Below are positions 1 to 11,823 of a stretch of 64,000 nt of DNA, piece by piece. Every line of letters starts with the position of its first letter. The stretch's first letter is position 1. A program made the position numbers and the translations under genes. A model generated the notes under the pieces. It was given only the letters and a program-made list of their open reading frames with translations, ran no database searches and was not told where the DNA came from. Origin of the DNA: Osedax fenrisi. Lineage: Eukaryota > Annelida > Polychaeta > Sabellida > Siboglinidae. The DNA lies in NCBI GenBank assembly GCA_964019155.1, contig OZ025243.1, positions 31,850,028 through 31,914,027 on the forward strand, written 5' to 3'.

Positions 1-30
1 ATATTAAAATATATTTTAATATTATCTATA

Positions 31-240
31 GGTCTTTACATAATATGTATAAGTGATCTTATATAATGGTGTATAACTAAATTAGCGGCTCTCGTTAAAA
101 TGACGGATGCATTAACACGAGAGCGGATTCCAAGGGACATTATAGCATTATATATGAGGTTATAAGTGTAAACTTCATCTAAGTTCCTAGATAGGATGAA
201 AGTATTCCACCAAAATAAAATAACAATAACAATAAAAATA
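31..240 (+). mobile_element. tRNA-derived SINE copy S1, 5' part missing
   Basis: This matches the body and tail of a SINE family also seen at 19.1, 42.8, 55.8 and 56.8 kb. Shared blocks are AAGTGAT followed by TATAAT-rich sequence, GGATGCATTAACA, GAGAGCGG, TTAGAGCCATATATGG-like sequence, AACTTCATCTAAG and the end GACTCCACC followed by an AATAACAATAAC tail. The tRNA-like head is not recognisable before the window edge. It lies on the strand opposite to the DEG/ENaC gene, just downstream of exon 2, so probably in its second intron. Confidence 0.7.
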
Positions 241-271
241 TATATATATATATAAATAAAATAAGTGTAAC

Positions 272-745
272 CTTTTTGGGGTAGTTGAAATATCGCTTCA
301 TTAAAAGTGAGATTTGCATGCTGACCATGATGCCGGCAGCAAAACAAATCAATGTCCAGAATAGTCTATTTAAAGATGACCGAGCGCCGATCACATGCGG
401 TATCCCTATTACGTGTTAACGTGGACGTAGAAATATGCATGCGCATATCATACACAGTATAAGTAGTGGTGGTGTTAGCAGTAGTAACGCTCGGCTATAC
501 AAATAATCTCATAGTATTTATTATACGCATTATATCCTCCATTATTAGGAAATGCGTAAACTATACATATTATATCATTGACTATATATCATATACTATA
601 TAACGTTATAACTGTATAACGGATATGTATGATTTTATATTTAGATTTTGTAATATAATCAATTATATATGTAACTATTCTTCGGTAATATGTGAATAAT
701 ATAAATATTTATAATTGTTGTATACCGATCTATTATGTAATATAG

Positions 746-782
<37 letters not shown>

Positions 783-2000
783 CATATATATATATATATA
801 TATACATATGATGTAGGGGAAAGTCCCCGATTGCCGACCCCTAAATGATTATTTGTAATAACTTATTCAATATTGAATATATTTATATGAAATTTTTTAA
901 TTAGAGTAATATTATGGCAATGAATAATGTAGGTATTGTAAATGTTTGATATAATGATATTTATAAGAATAAATAGGGGGTCGGTAATCGGATACATGTG
1001 CCAAATACTGACCCCCTTCTCCTATTACCGACCCCCTAAAATAATAGTGGTATAAATAATTGTAGTATTATAATATCCAATAAAATAGTAGATATACATA
1101 AATATAATTAATTATAACATGCACGCAATTTATTTTTTATTGAATTTATGTTTTAATAGTAATATTAAATTTAAATTTAAACTTTATAGTATTTATATTA
1201 AAATAGTGTATATTATTATTTAATATTTATTTATTAATCAGTACGTATATAATCAACTGAAATCATGAATCATAAATCTATATCAATGATACATAAACAA
1301 TTTACGAAAAATTTTAAAGTAAAATACGGATCTATTTTGATTGGATATCATAAATCACATGGGGTCGGTATCAGGGTAATTTAGGGGTCGGTAATAGGGA
1401 AATCATATGGGTTTCTATAATTATGATATATTGGTTATTATTTATTCAAATTAAATTATTTTTCTAAAAGTTATAAACATTTTATTGATCTTAAATAGTA
1501 TGCAAGTATTAAGTTTTCTTTTAATTAATAATGTATTTACAATGATTTAAAAAAAGTTATTATCCAAATATTTAAAAAGAAAAAATAGAATATTACATTT
1601 TATCAAATAACAATTGTAGGATTACATATTTTGTAAAGCAATATACTTATTTATATTTATCATTAAATTGCTAACAGTTCATGTATATATAATTTTTTGA
1701 TATCTCTTATAGTTACTGAGATACGATAGGGGTTCTGTATTAGGAGGGGGTCGGTAATCGGAGACTTTCCCCTACTCAATATTGTAACATATTTAAATAA
1801 CACGAATTACCAATCACTGTAAAATAATATGTTACTAATAATATGTAATTAAATATGTTAAAATATATGATATAAATATTTTATTATTATACTAATGCAT
1901 ATACATATACAGTGTATTATACATATATATGCACACATAAACATGCATAAATATAAATAAATATATATATATATATAATAGTGTGTAATTTAATATTAAT

Positions 2001-2045
<45 letters not shown>

Positions 2046-2598
2046 TATAGGAAATAGATCTAACGAACTAATATGGAAAATGCTTTTAATATTTACAATT
2101 TGATTATTTTTTTGTAAATATATTGCATACGATATTGCATAATATAAAAACATTTAATTATATAATAATGAAATGATACGCTATTTAAATTATGAAATTT
2201 AATCATTACATAATACATTATACATTGTATATTTTATATTCTATAATCAATAAGTATATATATATATACATACAATATACCATATATGTATGAACATCTA
2301 TACACGAACATATATGTTCGTATACGCTAACACACGCACAATATACATGTATGCGTATATATAGAGTAAAACTCATCTATGATAAAACACTTTATAAGAA
2401 AACACTAACATAAGGAACATCTATTGTTAAGTAGTTGGAAATTATAATGGACCAATAATATAAGACAGTATCGGTCTACTATAGTCAACAATATATAGTA
2501 CTTATATGTATACGTAATACACATGTGTAGTTCTGTAACTTACCGTGCATAGAAGTTCGCGCTGCAAATGTGTCAAACACTTCTCTAATGGTTCCCAT
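272..2598 (-). CDS. DEG/ENaC family sodium channel, 5' end (exons 1 and 2)
   Basis: Trimeric amiloride-sensitive-type sodium channel of the plasma membrane; only the cytosolic N-terminus and first membrane segment are in the window. Exon 1 runs 2598 to 2544: ATG with G at -3 and +4, an in-frame TAA upstream, 18 codons plus one base, then donor GTAAGT. Exon 2 runs 405 to 272 after an AG acceptor. The phase-1 junction completes a Gly codon and yields FAARTSMHGIPHVIGAR, the conserved His-Gly gating motif of the family, then RLFWTLICFAAGIMVSMQI, a typical TM1, then KRYFNYPKK at the start of the ectodomain. The exon 2 donor, AAG followed by GTTACA, is weak but lies just before SINE and (TA)n sequence, so the exon cannot run far. 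Remaining exons (ectodomain, TM2) would lie left of base 1. Family assignment is strong; subtype (ASIC, FaNaC-like, degenerin) cannot be told. Confidence 0.85.
406..2543 (-). other. Intron 1 of the DEG/ENaC gene (2.14 kb)
   Basis: It is bounded by donor GTAAGT at 2543 and an acceptor AG at 407-406 and splits a Gly codon. It holds a TIR transposon (816-1772), (TA)n tracts at about 744-805 and 2003-2042 and otherwise AT-rich DNA. A CATATATGTTCG/CGAACATATATG inverted repeat is visible near 2306-2324. No other exon was seen. Confidence 0.75.
816..1772. mobile_element. Non-autonomous DNA transposon with ~29-bp TIRs, flanked by TA
   Basis: The left end GGGGAAAGTCCCCGATTGCC and the right end are near-perfect inverted repeats of about 29 bp. 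TA sits directly outside both ends (814-815 and 1773-1774), as in Tc1/mariner-type insertions. The terminal motif GGGGTCGGTAAT recurs inside at about 974, 1021 (inverted), 1361 and 1385. There is no transposase ORF. A (TA)n tract lies immediately to the left, consistent with a TA target. Superfamily is inferred only from the TA flanks. Confidence 0.75.
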
Positions 2599-2740
2599 CA
2601 CTCGTGACCTTGAACACGTATCCGTCTGACTTTAAATTTGACCTTGAAACGATTGGCGGCGCCGCACGAATGCGGCATAAGTGTGTCTCCGTCTAGAACC
2701 GTGACTCACGATGCCTTCATAGCGATAATAGCATTAATAA
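2599..2740 (-). promoter_or_regulatory. Promoter-proximal region of the DEG/ENaC gene
   Basis: This is a GC-richer stretch directly upstream of the ATG at 2598. Read on the gene strand it has two TCAAGGTCA elements (2613-2605 and 2647-2639), the extended half-site bound by ERR/NR5A-type nuclear receptors, a CCAAT box within CCGCCAATC (about 2656-2652) and an AP-1-like TGAGTCA (2708-2702). No TATA box was seen. Factor assignments rest on motif resemblance only. Confidence 0.45.
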
Positions 2741-2786
2741 TATACTATTATAACAGTAGTAGTATACTACTACTAGTATATAACCA

Positions 2787-3338
<552 letters not shown>

Positions 3339-3453
3339 TATACTATTAATAGGCTATTAATAGTCAATAGTAACTATTAGTCGTCAATTATATTATACGT
3401 TAATATATTTATATTATTCATATCTTTATATTAGGGCTCTAGCTGTATAATAG

Positions 3454-3504
<51 letters not shown>

Positions 3505-3778
3505 ACTATCATATATAATAGTGTACATATGTGTATGTGTTAAATAGAAATGTCAAATATAGTTTATTATAATTTATATGTATAAGTATTACCATTGTGA
3601 AATTATAAATATTAAAATTGGTAATACTTATAATCATTATGATTTATAATGTTATGAACTATAAATATATATACATATTATGTATATATTTAAAAATCAC
3701 CATACAATATATATATACATATATATAAATTTATAAAATTAATATTCTATAATATTAATATTATTTAATGTGTACATA

Positions 3779-3820
<42 letters not shown>

Positions 3821-4080
3821 TGTTTCAATGGAAACCATTATCTAAGTATTAGTATTATAAATTTGAATGAAAAAAAATATCAGTTCCAAATATATCAAAT
3901 ATTTGTCTAAGGATTGTTTCGTAAAATATTTATTATATGTTATATAAATATAGGTTTTGTCTGAACTTACTAGTGTATGGGTTAGTATTCTAAGATCGAT
4001 TTAAATACTAATATATATATATATATTTATATGGTTATATATGTTATTAATACTAACATATCACAATTGTTATATCATGT
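3339..4080. other. AT-rich spacer
   Basis: Contains (TA)n at about 3456-3502, 3787-3818 and 4012-4026. I see no gene or recognisable element. Confidence 0.6.
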
Positions 4081-4139
4081 GTCGTAGGGGGTGACTATCT
4101 AATTGTGTGCTCTCGAGTTCGTTATCCTCTTTCGTATAC

Positions 4140-4340
4140 CATCTGTTGCGTAATACGTGAGTTACGTAAGAGGGAATGATGACGTAATGATAGATATGTG
4201 ACGTCGAGTTATAGGTGCGCGTTCGTGATAGCGGCGTTAACGTATGAGTATGTGTAAGAGTAACGAATGAGATATGTTATCGATAGGACACGACCTTTGC
4301 CTACTTAATATTAACTAGCCGCAATCATATATAAGTATAC
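4140..4340. promoter_or_regulatory. GC-richer island with CRE-like sites and a TATA motif
   Basis: TGACGTAA at about 4170 and TGACGTCG at about 4200 resemble CREB/ATF sites; TATATAAG at about 4328 could be a TATA box read on the plus strand. The contrast with the surrounding AT-rich DNA suggests constraint, but no transcript can be assigned. Confidence 0.3.
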
Positions 4341-4422
4341 GGTACAGCGAATGCACTAAATACCGTACACCCGCGGGTGCAGGATCACATGTATCCCCTC
4401 ACACACGTACACACGTACTTAC

Positions 4423-4476
4423 ATAAGCGCTCGTATCAATGTAACACGATTCATCGGTGAAAGATGTGCATATCAT
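4423..4476 (-). CDS. Candidate first coding exon, unknown protein
   Basis: ATG at 4476 has A at -3. Eighteen codons (MICTSFTDESCYIDTSAY) run straight into a consensus donor GTAAGT at 4422. No family is recognised and no second exon was found, so this may be chance. If real, it lies upstream of, and on the same strand as, the DEG/ENaC gene but is separate from it, because that gene has its own start. Confidence 0.25.
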
Positions 4477-4837
4477 TATAACAAGATACGATGATAGGTT
4501 ATGCGCATGTCTTATTATGTAAATAAGATACAGCGATACTACAACCCCCCTACAACTCCCCTCCCCCATAATATTAATTCATAACGATAATACATTCAAT
4601 TCGCCGTATGAATGTAATACACACTTTTTAAATGTGATACGCAATGCAAATAGGATTAATTATTGTATATATATATTTATATTTGTGTGTTTATGTATGT
4701 ATATTTAGGTATGTATATTTGTGCATATTTATATGTATATCTTTCATAGCGTATACGGTATGTAAATATCGTGAATGATTAAAATTGAATTAAATACTTA
4801 TTTAAATATTATTTATCATAATGAATTCATTATATTA

Positions 4838-4892
<55 letters not shown>

Positions 4893-4911
4893 CAGTGTAT
4901 GGTTATAATAG
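4477..4911. other. Spacer with (TA)n
   Basis: A C-rich stretch near 4543-4566, then AT-rich DNA with (TA)n at about 4847-4888. No gene seen. Confidence 0.5.
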
Positions 4912-4990
4912 ATGACTACACCGCCACTGCAATATTCACCGCCAGTTACAGGAGTGCCGCATTCACCTAAAAGTCACTCGATAGTGTAAG
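4912..4990. other. Possible exon, strand ambiguous
   Basis: A short stretch of about 55% GC inside (TA)-rich DNA. On the minus strand an AG acceptor at about 4974 leads into ECGTPVTGGEYCSGG, whose Cys/Gly/Pro spacing recalls the end of a thrombospondin type 1 repeat. On the plus strand MTTPPLQYSPPV is open for 25 codons. Neither reading is proven. Confidence 0.2.
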
Positions 4991-5425
4991 ATAATACAAC
5001 TGCATAAGTGAATTAATCTCCGAGGCTATTACCTCATAGAAGCTTCTACACGGACAGCGTATAGTATACATGCGTATGTGTGTGCATGTATCCTCGCGTG
5101 TGTGCGTGTCTACGTTACAGAATGTACCTATATGTATACTTGCCGGAGTTTTGCGGTAACAATGCGACCTATAAGTATTGTAGTGATTGTGTCGCTCGAT
5201 AAGCCGTCAACCTCTATACTACGTTTTAGCATCTGGAACCCGTAGTGTATACACTATAGATATATCTACTTCCGCTCTAATCGGGTTAATAATGGGTAAT
5301 ATAGACGTGCATCGCATGTACCACCACCCCCCTACATACCCCATATGTATAACAATGCCGACATTATACACAGCGCAATTCGATAACTGTTATACCATAT
5401 ATATCATTATGTTATCAGTGTGTTT

Positions 5426-5461
<36 letters not shown>

Positions 5462-5945
5462 TTGATATAGACTCTCACATAATACATAATAATAAACTAT
5501 AACACATATTAAACTAATATAAACATCTGTTTTGTGCAAAACACTCAGGTGTTATAACTCCTAATATATACGGTATACCGAGTCGGTATTACCGACTAAT
5601 AACATTGTTATAGCATACTGTAGTACTATAGTATATTATATATATATATAGTATACTATAATAATAATAGTATATATGATCTCGTAATAATATATATTAT
5701 CTATAGAACATGTCTAACGTATATGTAACAAGGTGTACCCTTGCTACGTTGTTACTATATTATAATGCTTATATCTAATAGAACACATACATATACAAAT
5801 TATATATATATATACATATATTTTATATATGTTGATAGGATATTGATTTGTGTAAGAAATATAATTATGCTGATCGATTTTTATCAGTGATAACAATAGA
5901 ACATTACATAACAATAACGACCACACTACCTATACCGCATATCAG
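4991..5945. other. Spacer with GC-richer part and (TA)n
   Basis: 5000-5340 is moderately GC-rich with no recognisable protein; a 90-codon plus-strand frame at 5187-5459 ends in (TA)n and has no family signature. (TA)n lies at 5430-5457, and near 5634-5660 there are TATACTATA-type palindromes. Confidence 0.4.
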
Positions 5946-6026
5946 TTGAACATTACGATCGTCGGAAGTGTATGTTATGGGATAGGAGAGACTGTAGAAG
6001 CGAATGTCTATAGATACCACGAAGAC
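5946..6026 (+). CDS. Candidate internal exon, unknown protein
   Basis: A pyrimidine-containing tract ends in CAG at 5943-5945, followed by 27 open codons (LNITIVGSVCYGIGETVEA then NVYRYHED) and a donor GTAAGG at 6027. The composition looks protein-like, but no domain is recognised and the phase does not join directly to the next candidate exon. Confidence 0.28.
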
Positions 6027-6141
6027 GTAAGGTGTGATTAGTAATGCTACGAGGTATTGTTATGTTATAATATATTATGTCATAGTATTATTATGTCATA
6101 GTATTGTTATATGTATACGTTATATAAGTATATTATTGTAG

Positions 6142-6251
6142 GCGGTGATCTGGCCTCTAATGATTCAACACTAAGCACATGTGCAGAACTATATCATGGT
6201 GCGACCCTTAATCCAATATTAGCGATGCCAGTCGCGCAAATATCTAGATAA
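6142..6251 (+). CDS. Candidate terminal exon, unknown protein
   Basis: Acceptor TATTATTGTAG is followed by two bases and 35 codons beginning GDLASNDSTLSTCAELYHG and ending VAQISR, then TAA. It needs an upstream exon ending in phase 1; the candidate at 5946-6026 ends in phase 0, so another exon or donor would be needed. No AATAAA signal follows closely. Confidence 0.28.
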
Positions 6252-6940
6252 TTTCGAAAATAAGCTGCACTTTGGCCCTTTATCTATGGTTTATATCAAG
6301 TATGATATACACCAGTGTAACGGGGCCAGTGTATAACTACTGATCTAAATGACTAAATGTATACATTATATGTGTAATAGGGTCAGCAATAGTATTACAG
6401 ATGTTACACATATACATACACATACATATATGTAATCCATAGATAATATATAATATATATATATAATCCATATATATATATATATAGATTATAACTTTTT
6501 TATAATATTTACCAAATAGGGATAAATATATTAATTAATTAACGTTAGATTATTATTATTATCATAATTAACGTATACTAATAATTACGCATAGATATAT
6601 TTCATCACCCTAAATAACACTAATAATCTCTTAATAATGATAATATATTCATTAACCAACGTATACGTAGGTTATAGCCTATTTCGATACCTACTCGACA
6701 ATACTAAAAAACAAGTATACCTATAGGTTAATATATTAATAGATACAGAAAATAATGCAAGAGACTGTTCTCTATTTATAATCAGCTACATGGTAGACTA
6801 TAACAGCGTGTTCTACCAAATAAACCCATAACAACGCTAATAGATACATTTGACCAATAATTCAATACTAGAATCATGAGTATACAAAAATCACCATTAT
6901 GCACCACTCAATGAACCATATAATCTACCTCTATATTCTC
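6252..6940. other. AT-rich spacer
   Basis: Contains TATATAATCCATATATA-type palindromes near 6450-6490. No gene or element recognised. Confidence 0.5.
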
Positions 6941-6944
6941 TTGC

Positions 6945-7416
6945 ATTCTTCGCATTTCCATCAACTACCTTTGAAAAAATCCCTAGTGCAGTAAATACCT
7001 CTTCCGAACTAGATCCAACCTCTCTTTAATATTAAATAAGTACTACATTTATCTAGCATCTTATTACCACGAAATAATAGAAAATTACCTCATGCATTGT
7101 TATAATCTATATGAAAACTACATATGTTACACCCATCATACAAAAAAGTATACATATACTTAATCACATTCACCTATCTGATGCATCACCACATGATTAA
7201 GTGATCATTCTCATTTATTTCTTAGCTGCCTTCGATATCCTTGACAATAATATCCTTATAAACTGACTATCCTCTATAGGAACATATGGTACTGCACTCG
7301 ATTGATTCATCTCATACCTAACTGATCGTTTTAACCAAATTAGCATAAATTCAATAATTTGTAAACCCCGTAAAGTTACTATTGAGGTACCTCATGTATA
7401 TGTCTGTAGTCCACTC

Positions 7417-7461
<45 letters not shown>

Positions 7462-7925
7462 TTCCCTTATTTGGAATTATTGACAAATACCTTGACAAAT
7501 ATATAAGAATATATACTGATGACATACAAGTACACTGTAGATTGAGATACCTTAGCAATTACATACATATTACTTAACAACTGCATTACTGATATACATA
7601 ACTGTCTTACCAACATCTACTTATCACTAAACTGTCTTAAAACTGAATAACTGCATATTAAAACATCTACTACTATACTCCTTCACAGTCAATTAATTAC
7701 ATCCTACCCATCTTACGAATGATAAGACCCTTCATTAATTTCGCTACATCCCTCATCCTACTACGCCTTGATTACTATAATTTCTGTCTATATGCCTCCT
7801 TACAATCTATAATATATAAACTCAATGCCTTCAAAACTCAGCTATCAGATTCATAGATAAACATTCCAGACAATATATATCCACTCTAAGAATCAAATTA
7901 CATTGGCTACCTATTAAATCCAGTA
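6945..7925 (+). pseudogene. Decayed non-LTR reverse transcriptase (relic E)
   Basis: Translated pieces match the jockey/CR1-type ORF2 order: STTFEKI..SELDPTSL before the RT, then IILIYFLAAFDILD (motif A), SIGTYGTALD, SYLTDR, then TDDIQVH (a changed YADD box), RLDYYNF and finally LHWLPIKSS. Stops and frameshifts are frequent, part of the RT before motif A is missing, and a (TA)n tract (7422-7460) interrupts it before the catalytic box. The coding match stops where a DNA transposon begins at 7926. It most resembles element C at 28-30 kb. Confidence 0.75.
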
Positions 7926-7989
7926 CACTGTTAGAAAATAACCTTTAGTGACTAGCTGAGAAAACCTTACGAAACTCGACCTATGTGTG

Positions 7990-8215
7990 AAGGTTTCATG
8001 TACCTTTCGCATTCGTTTAGCGAGCACTAAAGGTTTTCATAACCTTTACTAATGTTTGAAAATCACTAAAGGTTTTATGCAGATAGAGGATTAAAGGTTT
8101 TCATAACCTTTACTGATGTTTGAAACGTACTAAAGGTTTTATGAAAATATAGTATTAAAGGTTTTCATAACCTTTACTGATATTTGAAAAGGTACTAAAG
8201 GTTTTATGCAAATAT
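7990..8215. repeat. Tandem array, 64-bp unit, left end of transposon
   Basis: GGTTTTCATAACC starts at 8032, 8096 and 8160, exactly 64 bp apart, each followed by TTTACTGATGTTTGAAA-like sequence and ACTAAAGGTTTTATG. A more degenerate unit precedes at about 7991. Confidence 0.9.
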
Positions 8216-8770
8216 ATAAATATTAGTATAAATAAATAAAAATAAATTAATTTAAAATAAATATTAGTATATTAACATAGTAAGTAGTATCATATCAAAA
8301 TAATAACTTATATATTATAATATATTATATAATTTCATTTAAGTTAGATTTAAAACTTAAATTCAATAATAAATCAATTTAATATTGAATACAATATTTA
8401 ATCAATATGCAATTGCTATATATTCAATATTGGGCAATTAGTTCAACATGATTTCCAATTGTATTATCAATGTAATTATGATTAACATTATAGTTCATGA
8501 GTCACCCGAATTAGATTATGATAATGTAGTAAAATATAGGATTACTTAAATAATTTTAGTTTTTAAAATAATATTTTATTTATTAAAAACAGTATATAAA
8601 CTTAAATATAAAAGTAAAATAATAATTATTAATTAATTTGCATAGATACAAATTAAATCAATATTTCAAAATAATTAAAAGGTATAATATTTTATTATTT
8701 CTATAATAAAAAAATTATATATAAACTTAAAAATACTTAATTAACATACAATTACTATTGTTGTTTGCTG

Positions 8771-8970
8771 GGTACACATAACCTTTACTCGCATTTAGGA
8801 GACCAGTAAAGGTACACATAACCTTTAATCGAATTTATGAAATCAGTAAAGGTACACATAACCTTTACTAGAATTTAGGAGACCAGTAAAGGTACACATA
8901 ACCTTTACTCGCATTTAGGAGACCAGTAAAGGTACACATAACCTTTAATCGAATTGATGAGATCATTACA
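8771..8970. repeat. Tandem array, five 40-bp units, right end of transposon
   Basis: GGTACACATAACCTTTA starts at 8771, 8811, 8851, 8891 and 8931, exactly 40 bp apart. Units 1 and 4 are identical; units 2 and 5 share AATCGAATT, hinting at a higher-order duplication. Each unit is flanked by AACCTTTA and CAGTAAAGGT, so it is internally palindromic. Confidence 0.95.
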
Positions 8971-9102
8971 GGTTTTAAATAAAGGTTCCCAAAACCTTTA
9001 GTGCATAGATGAATAAAATAACTCGTAATGCGCGTCATAAACCTTTTACACCGCTTCAGCATTCATTAAAGGTTTTAAAGGAGAAATATTTTTAACAGTG
9101 TA

Positions 9103-9480
9103 TACTTTATAATAACTACAAGTTAAAGCTCAATAGATTAATTTGTTAACAATAAATAACATAATACTTTAAACTTAAAGCATGTCCGAAAACTTCCATA
9201 AAGAAGTTGATAGAAGTTCATAAACAAATTAGGTAACATATAATAGGTAACACTGAATAAATAATCCATTGATATTTAATTACGACCTACTACTTAAAAA
9301 GACAAATAATTATATATAATGTACAATATAATAACGTATATTAGAATACTCTATAACATTATATGATCTAACGGTATTTGGTATAATCTAAATATGTAAT
9401 ATTTATACTAATGTATTACTAAATCTAGTACTAATCTAGTTAAATGTTCTCGTGGCCACTTCATCTTTAAGTGTATATAT

Positions 9481-9520
<40 letters not shown>

Positions 9521-10710
9521 CAGTAAACAACATTGATACGAATTATTTACTAAGTATTATTACTAAGGATTATAACTTTTATACTTGTGTAGTTCAACAA
9601 TCATTATAAATTATGATATATATGTATATATATATATACATATATATAATGTAATATAGGTATATAATTTAACTATATAAACAAATCTATATATATAAAT
9701 ATATATATATATATAAATATATATATATACCTATATATTATTGATATTACCAAAAGGTATATGATTTTTAAATGTGTTATATAGATTGTTTAAAATACAC
9801 AGTAATAATGCTACTACGACTAATACTCCTAACCTATACTATAAGTAGTATAGTACAGTATATCAGTATAACATCATTATAAGTGTAGGATATGCGGAGT
9901 AATTCAATATATAACTGCAGTTCGCTATTCAGTTAGGCTACATAATACCACTACACCATTAATATATTATATACATATTATAATACATATAGTAGTAATA
10001 CACATCATGTGGTAGTAAACATTATATCAATTCGAAAATATAATTAGAAGACCTATGTATTTGTTATTACTCGAATATATGTAGTATACTAGGTAATGTG
10101 TACAATGCATGGCGTGACTCTTGTATTCATTTGAACAACATTTTAAACAAAACAATATATAAGTTATTTTGTACATATGATGTATAATATTATATATCAT
10201 TTATAAATATTATACATATTATAAATAAATAATACTGTAAAGACCACACTAATTACGCCTAAAAGGGAGACTAAGACATTTCTTCAAATGCCGCAATTAT
10301 AAATGATAGCAACTCCGTTATTAACTGTCGATATTTCAATTAGATACACATTAATATTATTAGTATCATAATAGTAATTGTATTAATAATTGTAAGTAGA
10401 GTTATTTTATAGTAAATAATATTTCATAAATAATATAAATCGCGATGTATCTGCTCAATGAACAAGGGTGTCCTTCGGATGCCCTATAGGGTAACTATAG
10501 TTAGTTACTATATATAGTTATCAATAGTTTACTGTATATCACTGTATATTACGTGATATCACTGCATATTACTGATATAGATTAGGTAGCTACCAATATC
10601 TATATATTTAGAACGATTATTTGTGTATAGTGGCAATACACAATGTTAAGTGCTTTTCTTTAACACACGTGTTAAAGCTTAATATGAGATTACATACATA
10701 TATTTGTTAC

Positions 10711-10749
<39 letters not shown>

Positions 10750-10842
10750 TATATAAATATACAAACATATATTATATTAATAATACTAATTTACATGTGA
10801 ATTACAAATAAATATAATTCCATATTATTAAAATAGATTATA

Positions 10843-10894
<52 letters not shown>

Positions 10895-11042
10895 GAAACT
10901 CTGATATAATTGTTGTCCGGATATTTTGTTGTATCCAGAACATTGTTTTACCCGATTAAAAATATATATTGATAATACAAAAAAGTTGTATATATATATA
11001 TTATATTTAATCTCATTTAGTTCACTAAGAACACACACACCC

Positions 11043-11089
<47 letters not shown>

Positions 11090-11500
11090 AATTATATATC
11101 ATTTAAATCGTACTGCATTTAGGCATACATATTATATATAAGCGTATGTAAATGTATAGGGTTATATATTCTAAAATTGAAGAAACACGACGAGTATTCG
11201 ATGAACATTGTTAATTCGGTCACATGTCCTGCCCTCCCATTCGACATTAACCCCTTAGTATTAACAGCGACAATTCATCGAGTCGAACGTCGCTAATACA
11301 TGTATCGAACACATATATGTGTTTGATACATTAGATATATATATAGGTTATGTATAATACTCGTATATTAATGTATACTACTTTTATCAAATATCATAAC
11401 GAGTAGTTTTAACAAATGTAATCATATATTATTAATTGATTAACAGTATAATTGAAAATGTCAAATAAATAGTTAACATATTGTGTTATATCGGAAAATT
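9103..11500. other. AT-rich spacer
   Basis: Holds (TA)n at about 9486-9514, 10719-10744, 10851-10890 and 11045-11087, and TATATATACATATATATA-like palindromes near 9620-9730. The retroelement reading frame does not clearly continue after 9103. No gene was recognised. Confidence 0.5.
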
Positions 11501-11539
11501 CGTTGTATTGGAGTTCGCGGAGTAGCGGTCAGTATCACA

Positions 11540-11650
11540 AGGTATGATAAGTGGTCAATGCATACTGGTCATTGTACACTGGTCAATACACACTGGTCAA
11601 TGTACACTGGTCATCTATCAATACCGGTCATCACACTATACGGAGGTCAT
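11540..11650. repeat. Short minisatellite, ACTGGTCAATG-type unit
   Basis: ACTGGTCA recurs about every 13-16 bp with variants such as ACTGGTCATTG and ACCGGTCATC. The frame through it is not a convincing gene. Confidence 0.7.
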
Positions 11651-11823
11651 AGTGAGGAGACTACGTTGTAGACCCTACAGGAACATTGTTAATACTTATC
11701 TGGTATAGAGATACACTCCATAGTGAATATCAGCTGATATCTATATATATTTCACAGTATGCGTCGCGCAAGTCTTTTTTATTGATTCGTAGAGGCAGTG
11801 TATACTCTATACTAGATATTTTA

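Larger units (their letters stand above)
7926..9100. mobile_element. 1.18-kb DNA transposon, CACTGTTA termini, TA duplication, subterminal arrays
   Basis: The ends CACTGTTA...TAACAGTG are inverted and flanked by TA on both sides (7924-7925, 9101-9102). The left part carries a 64-bp tandem array and the right part a 40-bp array, both built from inverted AACCTTTA/TAAAGGTT motifs. There is no transposase. CACTG ends with long subterminal repeats recall CACTA/EnSpm elements, whereas a TA target recalls Tc1/mariner; the superfamily stays open. It is inserted inside retroelement relic E. Confidence 0.75.

Noticed and set aside
1917..2153. Ile-Tyr-rich frames across TA tracts (many places)
   Set aside because: Translation of (TA)n; composition explains them fully.
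4050..4167. GPCR TM3-like string GGDYLIVCSRVRYPLSYTI on the plus strand
   Set aside because: Resembles a DRY-type loop, but Arg of DRY is missing and neither TM3 before it nor TM4 after it is visible; likely chance.
8771..8970. CRISPR-like regular 40-bp repeats
   Set aside because: No unique spacers, eukaryotic context, and the units lie inside a transposon end.
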